Assembly: GCF_027366395.1 (NCBI RefSeq)
Contig: NZ_CP114771.1
Coordinates: 2,294,001-2,358,000, forward strand
Source: Endozoicomonas sp. GU-1
GTDB lineage: Bacteria > Pseudomonadota > Gammaproteobacteria > Pseudomonadales > Endozoicomonadaceae
Reading direction: 5' to 3'
DNA length: 64,000 nucleotides
The translations under genes were made by a program, and so were the position numbers. Positions 20,157 to 30,057 of this stretch are shown one piece after another (the first letter of the stretch is position 1; each line of letters begins with the position of its first letter). Below the pieces are notes generated by a model that saw nothing but the letters and a program-made list of their open reading frames with translations, searched no databases and was not told where the DNA came from.

Positions 20157-22696
20157 GCCCATACATAACCCGGATCAATTCTTTTGTATCCATACCATGT
20201 CTGCGCCCTTTGCCGGTGTTGGTTAGCCTTGGATAAATCAGTCATAGCCCAGAGACTGAAAGTATGCCCCATGGAACTGAACAGACAACGCAGTCTGAAT
20301 CTGATTTCAGCGTCGACCTGAGGGTCGTCGGCAATTTCCGGTTGTTTCAGCATTGCCTGTACCGCATGCCAGATGACTTCAGGGTTGATGTCAGGGTCAA
20401 TCTGATCCAATTCCAGACAATGCATCAGTGACGGCAAAATAAATTTATTTCTGGCATCCAGCACCCATTGCCTGGCCTTCTGTCTCATCGGTGCATCGGG
20501 AATGATAGCCGAGCGGAAAAAATCATCAAACTGATGCAATTCCGTCCAGGCACACTCCTCCCAGATTCGCTCAATACCAATACAGGTTTTTAAAAGAGGC
20601 TGATTCAACAACTTCTGGTATATCTGCCGCTCGCCGATTATATCCGAACGGGCCCTGGCCGCCCGGATACACCGGAGTGTTTGCAGAATAACCGGATTCC
20701 AGTGTCGGGAGAGCAGTTTTTCAAATGGCTTTATGGCCCCCCTGGCCGACTGTACCTGGAACCCCTGAGAATCAGCCGATGGACAGGCAGCATGATGTCT
20801 GCCGGATCGAACCACCCTGATCACTGGCGCAACCTCCTGGTGATCTGGCTTGTTCACCTCAGGCTCGCGCCCCTCAGCGCCACTCACCTTCGGGGATTCA
20901 CTGACATCATGCTCTGACTTGTTAACAGACTCATTTTTTTGACCATTGCGCTTCCTGCCTTTATTTCGGGCCAGACCCACCGGCAGATTGGCAAACTTTG
21001 GTACCTCTTCAGAAAACTGTCGTAGAACTGCGTCAAAATCGTAGTCTTTATCTGAAGCCGCTGCCCGCCCTGTTGGTGATTCCGAAAAGGCAGACAACTC
21101 CATGGTCCGCTCACTGGTATCCCTCCAATACTCAGCCAGCAGAGGGCTTTTCTTCTGATAATACCTGGCATATTCAGTTGCTGCATCGGCAGCCAACTCC
21201 CACTTACGGGCTTTAAGGAAAAAAATATAGGCACTTGACCAGTGATTAGGGGACATTTGTGCGGCTTTGCGATATAAGTTGGCTACTTTCCAGCTATACA
21301 TTGGTGAAGCAGAATGTGCACGCTGATGGATGCTTGCCAGAAGACAGGTGACTAAAGCATGAATGTCGCCCTCCCCTTGAATGTAGTCTTTTCGGGCACG
21401 AGCGACGGCTAATTGAAACCGCCTGTCAACCTCTAATATTTTACGCCTGCATGGCTTTTTTTTTCCGTTCATACCTCCGGTATACAACAGACATTCTGCA
21501 ATCAGGTCCCTGACGATCAGAAAGAGTTCAGAGTTTAACTCTGAGTCAGAGAACCAGCGTGAGCATTTATAGCGTTTGGCTACCATAAAGTGAGCGTTCA
21601 CCTGCTGTAAATAAGACATCACCATAATCTGCATTGCAGCACCCAGCTTGGTTTCTGGTGGCACATTAGGCTGACCGACAAACAATGACGTGAAGCTCAC
21701 CGGGGCAAAACGCACATAATCGTAGGGAGAGAAGCTGACCGGGGACAAATAAAAGAACATTTCTTTGATGATTGTCGGGCAATAGGCGAGCAAGGTAATG
21801 CCCTTGTGGTAGTTAACACCATCCTCAAAGAACGGCAACCCGCCCATAAAATAGAGCAGACTTAATGAATAAAAATCCATCATCATGCTGGCTTGACTGG
21901 TCAACTCAGCAAAATCATTCAACACACTTTGATTCAGGGCCTGTATCAGATGCTGACGGTCAGTTTCAGACACCGGCTTACCCCGAAGCATGTCGCTGTA
22001 GCACTTCAGCAGCACCCAGTTTCGGAAATAGGTGGCCATATCCTCATGCATCAGTTTTTGCAAGCCCAGCAGTTTTCCTGTTGTCTGTGTCCGATCTTGC
22101 TTCTTCTCCAGCCAGGCAGCCACATGCCTGTTCAGCACCCGCTTCAAACCAGCAGACCGCAATTCCTCAGCGGTCAACCTGCTACCATCTACCGGCAGGT
22201 TAATGTTGGCAAACATGTCCAAAACGTCGTCACCGGGTACCGCAAACCGATCCAGGGGAATATCCAGAAAGCGGTCAAGCCAGTATTCAAGCCCAGCATT
22301 GCCATCACTACCCTGATTTGTTGCCGCCTGCACGACATCGGTCTGTGGTTCTTGTGGCGTGGCTGTTGCAGTTGCTGCATTTTCAGTACCGGATGGCTCA
22401 GAATAATTCACCACTCTTGCAACAATCCTGATACCACGGGTGCGAATCTGATCAGCAGCAGCCCCATCCAGACAAATCGACGCCGAGGCAACCTCATGAC
22501 GGGTGTTAGCGACTCTGTCGACCAGCCACACGTTTAAACGACAACGGTTTTCAGTACGCTCCTGTCGCTGGGTGCTGCGCTCACCAGAATCAGGATCGGC
22601 GCGATTTCTCTGACCATCACTGCCACGGTCGACTGCCGGAGTATTGGTAATTGGACTAGTGTCACTGCCTGTGCCATGACTGAAACGGCTTTGCAT
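20153..22696 (-). CDS. 847-residue protein of unknown function
   Basis: Not recognised. The first 150 residues are polar and Thr/Ser/Asp/Arg-rich with a short ordered segment (RLNVWLVDRVAN). Residues 150-500 look helical with hydrophobic patches (FYSLSLLYFMGGLPFF). A stretch near 480-540 (VANLYRKAAQMSPNHWSSAY) resembles tetratricopeptide helices. A charged linker around 570-620 is followed by another helical region. No signal peptide. The stop codon lies in the end of a CTAG-type element, so the native C-terminus may have been longer. Weak ribosome site (AGAAG). Confidence 0.6.
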   Translation of the reverse strand: MQSRFSHGTGSDTSPITNTPAVDRGSDGQRNRADPDSGERSTQRQERTENRCRLNVWLVDRVANTRHEVASASICLDGAAADQIRTRGIRIVARVVNYSEPSGTENAATATATPQEPQTDVVQAATNQGSDGNAGLEYWLDRFLDIPLDRFAVPGDDVLDMFANINLPVDGSRLTAEELRSAGLKRVLNRHVAAWLEKKQDRTQTTGKLLGLQKLMHEDMATYFRNWVLLKCYSDMLRGKPVSETDRQHLIQALNQSVLNDFAELTSQASMMMDFYSLSLLYFMGGLPFFEDGVNYHKGITLLAYCPTIIKEMFFYLSPVSFSPYDYVRFAPVSFTSLFVGQPNVPPETKLGAAMQIMVMSYLQQVNAHFMVAKRYKCSRWFSDSELNSELFLIVRDLIAECLLYTGGMNGKKKPCRRKILEVDRRFQLAVARARKDYIQGEGDIHALVTCLLASIHQRAHSASPMYSWKVANLYRKAAQMSPNHWSSAYIFFLKARKWELAADAATEYARYYQKKSPLLAEYWRDTSERTMELSAFSESPTGRAAASDKDYDFDAVLRQFSEEVPKFANLPVGLARNKGRKRNGQKNESVNKSEHDVSESPKVSGAEGREPEVNKPDHQEVAPVIRVVRSGRHHAACPSADSQGFQVQSARGAIKPFEKLLSRHWNPVILQTLRCIRAARARSDIIGERQIYQKLLNQPLLKTCIGIERIWEECAWTELHQFDDFFRSAIIPDAPMRQKARQWVLDARNKFILPSLMHCLELDQIDPDINPEVIWHAVQAMLKQPEIADDPQVDAEIRFRLRCLFSSMGHTFSLWAMTDLSKANQHRQRAQTWYGYKRIDPGYVWA

Positions 22697-22913
22697 CGGA
22701 TTGCTTCTGCATGCTGCATGAAATCTTTTTTATTCCCTATGACACTCATTCCTCAAAAAGGTTCAAATGTATAATTGATAACTTAACCCGGGTTAAATTG
22801 ATCTGGCTGAACAAGCCCCGCGAGCAATGAACTTATAATCTCAGCTTGTTGCTGCAAAACCCGCATAAATTGACAGTCTGACGTTATGCTTTGAACAGGC
22901 GGTATCGAAACAG

Positions 22914-23837
22914 CTACTCTGTCGCTTTAACCCATATTTTATATACCTCTGCTTCGACCAGGCGCTCACTGGAATCCCAAAAATCCGAATAGAGAATATT
23001 CACCTCCTGATTCGCAGCAGCAGCATCTTCTGCATAGCGGCAAAGGCTTTCCTGATAAGTGGTAAACTTTCCAACATCAGGGACAAACGGATGGTCGTTA
23101 CCTGCCCCACGTTTTTTTACAGGCCGACTTACTGTTTTCTCACCCGATTCATGGTGGAAGCTCTGTTCGGGTATCCATTCATCCCGGTAACTGACAACAC
23201 GTCGATTGCCGCCTAAATGAATATCAATAATACAAAGATCACTGAACAAACGTCTATTTATCCGCTGAACTCTGGTGACCAGTCCACTGTCGACTTTCTC
23301 ACGATAAAACCAGTTGCTGTGATAATCCCAATCAACTTCAGCCCCTTCCGGAAATGCTTTAAAAGAGTGAGAAACGGAAAAATCCTCTGCCAGAGAGGAA
23401 ATATCCGTAAGAATGAAGTCACTTTCGGAACTGAAAGGGCTGCTCCAGAAAGCTTTACTTCTAAAGAAAAAAATGAGCGCATCTGCATCTGGTGTAGCAA
23501 CCAGATCCTTCCATAGCTCCCGGCCCGATGCTTCTACAGAAAGTGAATATTTAAATGAAGGGTACTGCGAAAGCTGCGACGCTTTACTTGCATGCACCGC
23601 CAACTCCCCGGAACTCCACAAAACCCCATTAACCCATTCTCTGGAGCCAGGGATGCCAACCAATATCCCGGTTAGCCAGCTATTTTGACTATTGACGATA
23701 ACCGCATCGTTTGCTCTACCACTCAAGGCCTCTCGTGGTGAAACCTGGGTAAACTTGGCCGGGTAATTCGCTCCTGACCTTCCTGTGGGAACAAGAAACA
23801 ACACCATAAAAACAATGATGGTCATCCATTTCATCAT
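22914..23837 (-). CDS. Secreted protein of unknown function
   Basis: 307 residues from the ATG at 23837, which has AGGGAAG upstream; an in-frame ATG 42 bases earlier lacks one. A signal peptide is clear: WMTIIVFMVLFLVPTGRSGA with likely cleavage after GRSGA. The mature part is rich in Ser, Trp and aromatic residues, with few cysteines and no lipobox. No family recognised. It is on the same strand as the 847-residue gene but separated from it by about 220 bases. Confidence 0.6.
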   Translation of the reverse strand: MMKWMTIIVFMVLFLVPTGRSGANYPAKFTQVSPREALSGRANDAVIVNSQNSWLTGILVGIPGSREWVNGVLWSSGELAVHASKASQLSQYPSFKYSLSVEASGRELWKDLVATPDADALIFFFRSKAFWSSPFSSESDFILTDISSLAEDFSVSHSFKAFPEGAEVDWDYHSNWFYREKVDSGLVTRVQRINRRLFSDLCIIDIHLGGNRRVVSYRDEWIPEQSFHHESGEKTVSRPVKKRGAGNDHPFVPDVGKFTTYQESLCRYAEDAAAANQEVNILYSDFWDSSERLVEAEVYKIWVKATE

Positions 23838-24040
23838 TAGCTTCCCTGTATGAGTTTTAACATCCACTGTCGCACGCATCGACCGGCCATGCGAACAGAG
23901 GGCAATCCCAAAACCAACGGTTCTTCAAATGCAACAACTCCTGAATTGCCCCAAAGAACAAACGATCACCCTGACAATATCTTTAAGATAACGAAGGTTA
24001 GCGATTAAGAACAGGGGTAGATCTTATGTTGGTGCCATCA

Positions 24041-24205
24041 TAAGTAGTTAACCAAATGAAATCATATATTTCTGACTAAGTTGTCAGTCACTCTGCGGCG
24101 TTGCAACTCCGGTCACATAGCTACGGCTATGCTCCCTACGTTGCGCCTTGCATAGCAACTGCCCACTTAGCCAGAAATATACGATTCCATTTGGCCAACT
24201 ACTTA
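24041..24205. mobile_element. Miniature inverted-repeat element, family 1, copy 2
   Basis: 165 bases, the same length as copy 1 at 6103-6267 and in the opposite orientation. It starts TAAGTAGTTAACCAAATG and ends with CCAACTACTTA. The central segment, read in reverse complement, shares GGGAGCATAGCCGTAGCTA with copy 1. Non-coding. Confidence 0.8.
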
Positions 24206-24224
24206 GACTTCATCTGACCAACCT

Positions 24225-24455
24225 TCACAGAGCTGACGTTTCCTTAGCATCGGCACCTGCCATGGCTGCATCTTTAATCTGGTGTTCCGTCAGGACAATT
24301 TCATCCATGAAATAAAGGAAGCCACCAGCCACAGGGCGAATCAATGCCAACAGACCGAGACGATCCATGAACGCATGCCTTGCCACATCAACAGAAATCA
24401 ACAGAAAGCACGCCTGCTTTTGCATAATGGTTAAATCGTATAAATTAAAAATCAC
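24225..24455 (-). CDS. Possible small protein, doubtful
   Basis: A 76-codon frame with one hydrophobic stretch (LGLLALIRPVAGGFLYFM). It has no clear ribosome site and lies between a miniature element and an AT-rich region. It may be a gene remnant. Low confidence. Confidence 0.2.
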   Translation of the reverse strand: MIFNLYDLTIMQKQACFLLISVDVARHAFMDRLGLLALIRPVAGGFLYFMDEIVLTEHQIKDAAMAGADAKETSAL

Positions 24456-24876
24456 TCAAAGATTATTTGCAAAATTATATAACGATTCACAGAAAAACCA
24501 TTTTATTAACCACAAGATAAAAACCATAGTACTAATTAAAACAACCTGACAAGAAATATAACAACTACTGCTTTATATATATTGATTATGAAAATCCCCT
24601 TATATGAAAAAAAAACATTTATCTATTTTTTTATATAGCCATACCATTTTGCGGAAATAAAATATTACTCTAGAATCCCTCTTAGTATCTCTCCACGCAG
24701 TAAGCGAGTTCCATTACCGAGCTTAAATTAATAAACAGTCATGAAATATTTCAAAAAAATATATTTAAAGCTAGGAATAATAAGGCTCGCTTGCTGTCCA
24801 ACCGTTCGGTTCTGATCTTTATTTAGAGAGAACCGTTTTTCTTAATTAAAAACAGCCATCCGGATAAGGGGTTAGC
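24456..24876. other. AT-rich region upstream of secreted-protein gene
   Basis: About 420 bases, strongly A/T-rich with poly-A and poly-T tracts and no gene. It presumably holds the promoter of the 24877 gene. GAGAACCGTTTTTC near 24830 and AACCGTTCGGTTCTG near 24800 form small palindromes of unknown meaning. Confidence 0.3.
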
Positions 24877-25677
24877 ATGTTTAGAGGAAAGTGTTTATTC
24901 ATCGTTTTATTGTTATCAATCACATCGGCAACATGGGGAGCCCCTTCCGATACCAGAGTCGGGGTTGAGGATGGGTATTCAGGCGGGAGTTCTTTGTCAG
25001 CCATTCTCAGTAGCGGTACTTTCTCTTTCCTTGAACTGGCTGCTCATGCGACCATTCTTATAGGTGGCGGAAACTATGCTCCGGAAAGCCCCTTTACAAA
25101 AGTATTGTCATACATCCCACAAAAGGTTTATGACTTCGGTGCTACCAACGTTCTTTCCAACCGTGTTGCCCACAACGTCTTCCTGAGCCAGCTATTAAGA
25201 TTACTGCCCGTTGCCAACGACTATGTCTGTGGCATGATGACACTGACGACCGAGGATGGCTATTATATTGACAGCGTTCTGGTAAATCAGGGATCAATAC
25301 AGAACGACTCACAGTTTGAGCATATTGGCGACAATCTTTTTGTGCCAAAAAACAGAGGTATCACCAACCTGTTATTAGTTAAGCAGATGACCGGGTGGTC
25401 AACGGCAGGAAGCGCATACATCACTGAAAACCCAATTGACTTATTCGTCACTGTTTCTGATGGTCGACAAACGTCTACTATCAATGTCCAGAAAAGCTCA
25501 TGCACATTGTACAGTTATGGAAAAGCTCAAGCCTCTATCATAAAGGGTGATGATGTATCTTTCTGTCTGACAAATTCTGGAACCGACTCAAAAGTATCAA
25601 CGATTACTGCGCTAACATCTGCCTACGGTAAGCCAGCTCTTATGCGTATTCCCGGGGAAGCTTGCGAAAGCTATTAG
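24877..25677 (+). CDS. Secreted protein of unknown function
   Basis: 266 residues with a clear Sec signal peptide (CLFIVLLLSITSATWGA, cleavage near residue 22). The mature part contains four cysteines and alternating polar/hydrophobic segments, suggesting a beta-rich exported protein. No family recognised. The ATG follows AAGGGGTTAGC. A rho-independent terminator at 25727 ends the transcript, so it is a single-gene unit. Confidence 0.6.
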   Translation: MFRGKCLFIVLLLSITSATWGAPSDTRVGVEDGYSGGSSLSAILSSGTFSFLELAAHATILIGGGNYAPESPFTKVLSYIPQKVYDFGATNVLSNRVAHNVFLSQLLRLLPVANDYVCGMMTLTTEDGYYIDSVLVNQGSIQNDSQFEHIGDNLFVPKNRGITNLLLVKQMTGWSTAGSAYITENPIDLFVTVSDGRQTSTINVQKSSCTLYSYGKAQASIIKGDDVSFCLTNSGTDSKVSTITALTSAYGKPALMRIPGEACESY

Positions 25678-25726
25678 TCCGGTATTCTGAATGATTAATG
25701 TTAATCTCTGACATTATCCAAACAGC

Positions 25727-25757
25727 ACCACCCTCTGAGTAAAACAGGGTGGTTTTT
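25727..25757 (+). terminator. Rho-independent terminator
   Basis: ACCACCCT and AGGGTGGT form an 8-bp GC-rich stem followed by TTTTT, 50 bases after the stop of the secreted-protein gene. The adenines before the stem are few, so it acts mainly rightward. Confidence 0.8.
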
Positions 25758-25768
25758 ACCTGAACAAA

Positions 25769-26344
25769 TTATACCGGATAATAGCGACTGTCCGTTGCAA
25801 TACCAGACATATCTATATCCCAATGTTCTACAGGGATCGATTCAACTTTCTGACACTCATGGGCCAGACCAATAAGTATTGGCTTTTTCGCAGTCCGGGT
25901 AAAAGCAAATGTTCTGTCATAGAAGCCTCCTCCCATACCTAGCCTTCTGCCAGCTTCATCAAAACCGGTTAAAGGTACAAGGACAACATCCAGCTTTTCC
26001 GGTGAAATCGGTTCTACCTCCTGCAAGGAAGGCTCAGGGATTCCAAAACGATTCAAAACCAGATGAGTGTTGGGCAGGTATTCAATAAACAGAAGGTTGT
26101 TATTCCTCCCAATCACTGGCAGATAACATTGTTTGCCAGAACTCCAGAGAAAATCACGGAGAACGTCCGGATTTATTTCGCCATCACTGGCTATATAAAT
26201 TGCAATGTGCTGGCTATCTGCAAGCTCAGGCCGGGCACTGAGAATATCACACAACATTACACCAGCGCTGACCTGCTGGTCAGCGCTTAATGCCCGGCGG
26301 CGTTCGCGGAGAGAGGTTCTTAACTCAAAACGGGATATCATCAT
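25769..26344 (-). CDS. 5-formyltetrahydrofolate cyclo-ligase family protein
   Basis: ATP-dependent conversion of 5-formyl-THF to 5,10-methenyl-THF, recycling folate (MTHFS/YgfA family). 191 residues. Visible: the basic N-terminus [21 protein letters not shown], and the family signature [12 protein letters not shown]. The start ATG lies inside the end of ssb: ssb stop at 26325, this start at 26344, a 20-base overlap. Coupled translation is therefore likely. A longer frame reaching 26779 is only a shadow of ssb. Confidence 0.85.
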   Translation of the reverse strand: MMISRFELRTSLRERRRALSADQQVSAGVMLCDILSARPELADSQHIAIYIASDGEINPDVLRDFLWSSGKQCYLPVIGRNNNLLFIEYLPNTHLVLNRFGIPEPSLQEVEPISPEKLDVVLVPLTGFDEAGRRLGMGGGFYDRTFAFTRTAKKPILIGLAHECQKVESIPVEHWDIDMSGIATDSRYYPV

Positions 26345-26888
26345 CAAAATCGTCAAAACCACCAGCAGGCTGTGGCTGGGGAGCCGATTGCGGTTGCTGC
26401 GACTGCGCTGGTTGATGCTGTTGCTGTTGTTGTGATGGTGATCCGTATTGCTGAGGCTGCTGCGGAGCATAAGACTGCTGCTGTTGCGGTGCCTGCTGCT
26501 GGTAGCCACCTCCCATCGGAGCACCCATAGCGCCTTCCTGGCGGCCATCCAGCATCTGCAGCTGGCCGCTGAATCCATCAACCACAATCTCGGTAGTATA
26601 CCGATCCTGACCGTCCTGACCCTGCCACTTGCGTGTCTGCAGCTTACCTTCGATATAGACTTTTGATCCTTTACGAAGGTACTGTTGAGCGATCTCAGCC
26701 AGCTTGCCGAAAATAACCACCCGGTGCCACTCCGTTTTCTCCTGTTGCTGACCGGTATTACGATCTTTCCAGGACTCACTGGTTGCCAGACTCAGGTTGG
26801 CAACGGCACTGCCATTGGGAGTAAAACGTACATCCGGATCGTTACCCAGATTACCAATCAGTATTACTTTATTAACGCCTCGAGCCAT
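26325..26888 (-). CDS. ssb: Single-stranded DNA-binding protein
   Basis: Binds single-stranded DNA in replication, recombination and repair. 187 residues: an OB-fold at 1-110 ([40 protein letters not shown]), a long Gln/Pro/Gly-rich linker, and the acidic tip DDFDDDIPF that recruits partner proteins. The ATG follows GGAGAAGCTAA. It is next to yajR and uvrA, a frequent gammaproteobacterial neighbourhood. Confidence 0.97.
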   Translation of the reverse strand: MARGVNKVILIGNLGNDPDVRFTPNGSAVANLSLATSESWKDRNTGQQQEKTEWHRVVIFGKLAEIAQQYLRKGSKVYIEGKLQTRKWQGQDGQDRYTTEIVVDGFSGQLQMLDGRQEGAMGAPMGGGYQQQAPQQQQSYAPQQPQQYGSPSQQQQQHQPAQSQQPQSAPQPQPAGGFDDFDDDIPF

Positions 26889-27085
26889 TTAGCTTCTCCG
26901 CCATATTCACTCAAACTCAAATAGCCTCCAAGAACAGAGTCCATTCATTGAAGACACCATGGAGTGACCTTACAGGACCACTCCATATTAAAAATGCTCT
27001 ATTAAAACAAAGGCCCTGTATCTGGTTACCCGTTTTTATTCTGTATCAACCCGCAGGTTTAATAGCTGAACCACATATATTGCAA

Positions 27086-27253
27086 CTAGGAGGCTGTCCG
27101 AGAATAGACTGCCCTACTGCGGTGGCAGCAAATTGGTCTAAAAATTCCGTTTTGTTCGGCAAATAGCCCCGCTATTCACCTCACAAAACGAAATTTTTAT
27201 CCTCAATTTTCTGCCATCCACGCTACGGGCGCTATTCTCGGTCAGCCTCCTAG
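27086..27253. mobile_element. Miniature element family 2, copy A
   Basis: 168 bases, begins CTAGGAGGCTGTCCGAGAA and ends in the complement, CTCCTAG. If CTAG is the target duplication, it fits the YTAR target of IS5-type transposases (inference). An inner stem pairs CGTTTTGT with ACAAAACG. Non-coding. Copy B lies inverted at 28665-28832 on the other side of yajR. The terminal TAG is the yajR stop codon. Confidence 0.8.
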
Positions 27254-28593
27254 CACTGCCCAAACTGCCTTAACTCGGACCAGTTCAGTGCCTGCTTATC
27301 AACTTTCAGATAAGCTGTTTTCTCAGCGGCAAGCACAGTCACTTCCTGAACACCGTCAATACCAGCTAGCCGTTCTCCCACCGAACTGACATCACCAAGC
27401 TCAGGATTCAGGGCCATTACCATAGTACTCACATAAGGTGGTTGCTTCATAGTAACAGACAACCAGCACCACAGGGCAGTGGGAATTGTACAAAGCATTA
27501 TGACAGCGGGAACACCGCCATACTCCATGGCAACGCCCCCAAGGCTGCCGCCCAGGGCAGCCCCCATAAACTGACTGGTTGAGTAGCCTCCCATGACAGT
27601 ACCACGGGTTCCCACTGGCGCGAGTTTGCTGACCAGGGATGGCAGCGTGGCTTCCAGAAAATTAAAACCAAAAAAGAAAATCAATAAGCCCGCCAACAAC
27701 ATCGTGGCACTGTGCATGCCTTGGTAAAACAGCGCAAAAGCCACGAACAGAATGACAATGCTGAAGCTGTAACACTGCTTCAGCAGTCGCTGACGCTCAC
27801 TGAAAATGATAAGGGGGATCATCATAAAAAATGACAGGCCCAGGACGGCCAGATAAATACCGCCATGAGCAGAGCGGTCAAAATCTTTGCTCAACAGCTC
27901 GGGAATAAAAATAAATAAAGCCATCAACACAAAATGGAGGGTAAAAATGCCAATAATGTGCCTCAGCAACTCCGGGTTAGTGAAGACCTGATGCAACACC
28001 TGACGATCAACAGAACTGTTTAAGTCCCGCCGTTTAATGACCGGCGTTGGCACCAGCAGGATAATCACCAGCATCGCTGCCACCGCCATCAGGGCATTAG
28101 CGATAAAGAGTCCGGACAGCCCCCAGATATCACTGACCACGGGCCCCAGCACCATGGCAATGGCGAAGGCAAGGCCAATGCCCATGCCAATCATGGCCAT
28201 GGCCTTGGTTCGATGCTGATCCCGGGTAAGGTCAGCCATCAACGCTGTCACCGCACCGGCAATGGCACCACACCCCTGTAAAATACGCCCGGCAATCACT
28301 CCCTCGATGGTGGTAGCCTGTGCCGCCAGCAGGCTTCCCAGTAGAAAAATCAACAGTCCCAGCAGAATAACGGGCTTCCTGCCCCAGCGATCAGAAAGCC
28401 AGCCAAACGGAATCTGTAATATGGCCTGGCTGAACCCATAGGCACCAATGGCCACCCCGATCAAACTGGGCGAAGCTCCCTGAAGATCGTCAGCAAAAAG
28501 AGCCAGAACAGGCAGTACCATAAACAGTCCAAGCATCCGAAAGACAAAGACCAGGGTAAGGGATACAGCCGCTTTTAATTCAACAAATGACAT
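27250..28593 (-). CDS. yajR: MFS transporter, YajR type
   Basis: Inner-membrane drug/proton-antiporter-like transporter with about 12 membrane helices. 447 residues; E. coli YajR has 454. Motif A is visible as GWLSDRWGRKPVI. After the last helix a soluble C-terminal domain of about 65 residues (STMVMALNPELGDVSS to KVDKQALN) matches the YAM domain peculiar to YajR. The stop codon is provided by the end of a miniature element. The physiological substrate is not known for the family. Confidence 0.85.
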   Translation of the reverse strand: MSFVELKAAVSLTLVFVFRMLGLFMVLPVLALFADDLQGASPSLIGVAIGAYGFSQAILQIPFGWLSDRWGRKPVILLGLLIFLLGSLLAAQATTIEGVIAGRILQGCGAIAGAVTALMADLTRDQHRTKAMAMIGMGIGLAFAIAMVLGPVVSDIWGLSGLFIANALMAVAAMLVIILLVPTPVIKRRDLNSSVDRQVLHQVFTNPELLRHIIGIFTLHFVLMALFIFIPELLSKDFDRSAHGGIYLAVLGLSFFMMIPLIIFSERQRLLKQCYSFSIVILFVAFALFYQGMHSATMLLAGLLIFFFGFNFLEATLPSLVSKLAPVGTRGTVMGGYSTSQFMGAALGGSLGGVAMEYGGVPAVIMLCTIPTALWCWLSVTMKQPPYVSTMVMALNPELGDVSSVGERLAGIDGVQEVTVLAAEKTAYLKVDKQALNWSELRQFGQC

Positions 28594-28664
28594 GGGATAA
28601 CAGCAAAGTCCTGAATTTTTTTGGTGGTTATAACTGATAAAATTACTGATAAACAGTGTCGCCG

Positions 28665-28832
28665 CTAGGAGGCTGTCCGAGAATAGCGCCCGTAGCGAGG
28701 ATGGCAGAAAATTGAGGATAAAAAGTCGGAAATTTTTAGTGAATAGTGGTTCTATTTACTAAAAATTTCCGACTTTTTAGACCAATTTGCTGCCACCGCA
28801 GTAGGGCAGTCTATTCTCGGACAGCCACCTAG
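28665..28832. mobile_element. Miniature element family 2, copy B
   Basis: 168 bases, the same length as copy A and inverted relative to it. The outer arms match copy A (CTAGGAGGCTGTCCGAGAA). The inner stem has a different sequence: GGAAATTTTTAGT pairs with ACTAAAAATTTCC, part of a perfect arm of about 21 bp. The two copies flank yajR. Confidence 0.8.
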
Positions 28833-29210
28833 TCTATCAGGATTCGGATCCCGGATGCCATGCAGAAAGCATGCTCACGGATTATAGCCCAGGGGGAATC
28901 ATCATCAGTGATGATGAGACCCGTTGATGTTTTACCCGGCACTCAGGCAATCGTCGCCAGGTCATGTGGTCAGGCAAAAACACCCTCTTGCGCCTGCGAC
29001 AAAATGTCACTGTTGCGACCATAACATGCTGACTATATATACAAGACGAAGCCTCTTGAAAATTCGTTGTGAGCCTATCAAAAACATCAAAATCACCAAA
29101 AACAACAGCCGAGCACACGTATCAGGATCTGGTTTAACGCTGGCGGCAGCAGCCTGACATCGAAGCTTATCAGGAATTAGTACGCTATCCTCACGTGAGT
29201 AGATTAATTC
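28833..29210. other. Intergenic region upstream of tandem secreted-protein genes
   Basis: About 380 bases. Two short overlapping frames on opposite strands have no credible start or family. CTGACTATATATACAA near 29029 is close to, but not, a LexA box. It presumably carries the promoter of the 29211 gene. Confidence 0.3.
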
Positions 29211-29909
29211 ATGAGTGATATTTTAAAAAAAAACATCTTTCTTATATTGGTCATTTGTTTTCCCTTACTGGCTGCATCTACGGCATTTCCTGCTGATACA
29301 TCAGTATCCGCCCCCCCTATTTCGGCACACTACAAAAAGCAAAATAGTGATGGCACAGAAATCAGCTGCATAGTGACCGGGAATGAAACTCAAGAAGAAC
29401 GGGAAAGGCTGCACAAAGCTGGCTGTACTCTGGAAACACTGCGAAATAACCCTGATATTGATGTTGAGGTTACATTAAAAACAAACACTGGTCCCAGATC
29501 GATCCTGATGACCTCCAAATACTATTTAATGTGGTTAAACAGCGGCCTCCATGCCGTCAATATCTCTCGCACCTTACCTTTTGCTGTCCTCAATCTGGTG
29601 GTTTTTCATCCTGGTGAAGCACTGAAATACCTGGTTTTTTCAGCACTATATAATGTCGGCTTGTCCCGTAATGCCAACCAGACACTCTACCCATTCCTTG
29701 GTAAACACCTCTCATCTTACTTTTATCCTGATGGCCGGGATAACAGAAATAACGATGAACCTGAAAGCCTTGGCCTTGGAGGCCACATCCTGGTCATCAG
29801 CGCAGATCTTATTATGTGGTGGCTGGAGGCCCCTGACTTTGGCTTTAACATAAACAGTCTGATGCTCGGTTTGGATTTATTACACTTTGTCCTTGATATG
29901 GCAATATAA
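29211..29909 (+). CDS. Secreted/membrane protein, tandem family member 1
   Basis: 232 residues, with a signal peptide (IFLILVICFPLLAASTAFPA). The mature N-terminal part contains ISAHYKKQNSDGTEISC and a second cysteine. It is followed by hydrophobic segments (YLMWLNSGLHAVN, FAVLNLVVF, and a C-terminal ISADLIMWW and LLHFVLDMAI) that could be membrane helices. It shares its layout and several motifs with the gene at 30058: an ANY/AHY segment, a Cys pair, a (R)(S/Q)ILxT(S/T)xxLLMW stretch and a hydrophobic end. Family not recognised. Confidence 0.55.
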   Translation: MSDILKKNIFLILVICFPLLAASTAFPADTSVSAPPISAHYKKQNSDGTEISCIVTGNETQEERERLHKAGCTLETLRNNPDIDVEVTLKTNTGPRSILMTSKYYLMWLNSGLHAVNISRTLPFAVLNLVVFHPGEALKYLVFSALYNVGLSRNANQTLYPFLGKHLSSYFYPDGRDNRNNDEPESLGLGGHILVISADLIMWWLEAPDFGFNINSLMLGLDLLHFVLDMAI

Positions 29910-30057
29910 ACCGGACAAGGCATTTCCAATAAAGTGCCTGACTGACGTAGGAGCCTGCAAAATCGAATAAATTAATCTTTTGGTTGGTACCCTTTTAGAG
30001 AGCCATTCAAAACCAGCACGTTGGTTGGAGAGTAAACCAGAGGGATAAACGTTATCC

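Noticed and set aside
22914-23837. ADP-ribosyltransferase toxin (pertussis-like) assignment for the secreted 307-residue protein
   Set aside because: The required Arg, Ser-Thr-Ser and Glu motif series could not be placed.
26345-26779. N-terminal extension of the formyltetrahydrofolate cyclo-ligase frame
   Set aside because: These codons overlap ssb in another frame. The family N-terminus begins at 26344.
28895-28915. ATCATCA-TGATGAT palindrome
   Set aside because: Short and isolated, with no second copy or promoter context to support an operator.
29029-29044. LexA-box-like CTGACTATATATACAA
   Set aside because: The second half is CAA instead of CAG, and it lies far from uvrA, before an unrelated gene.
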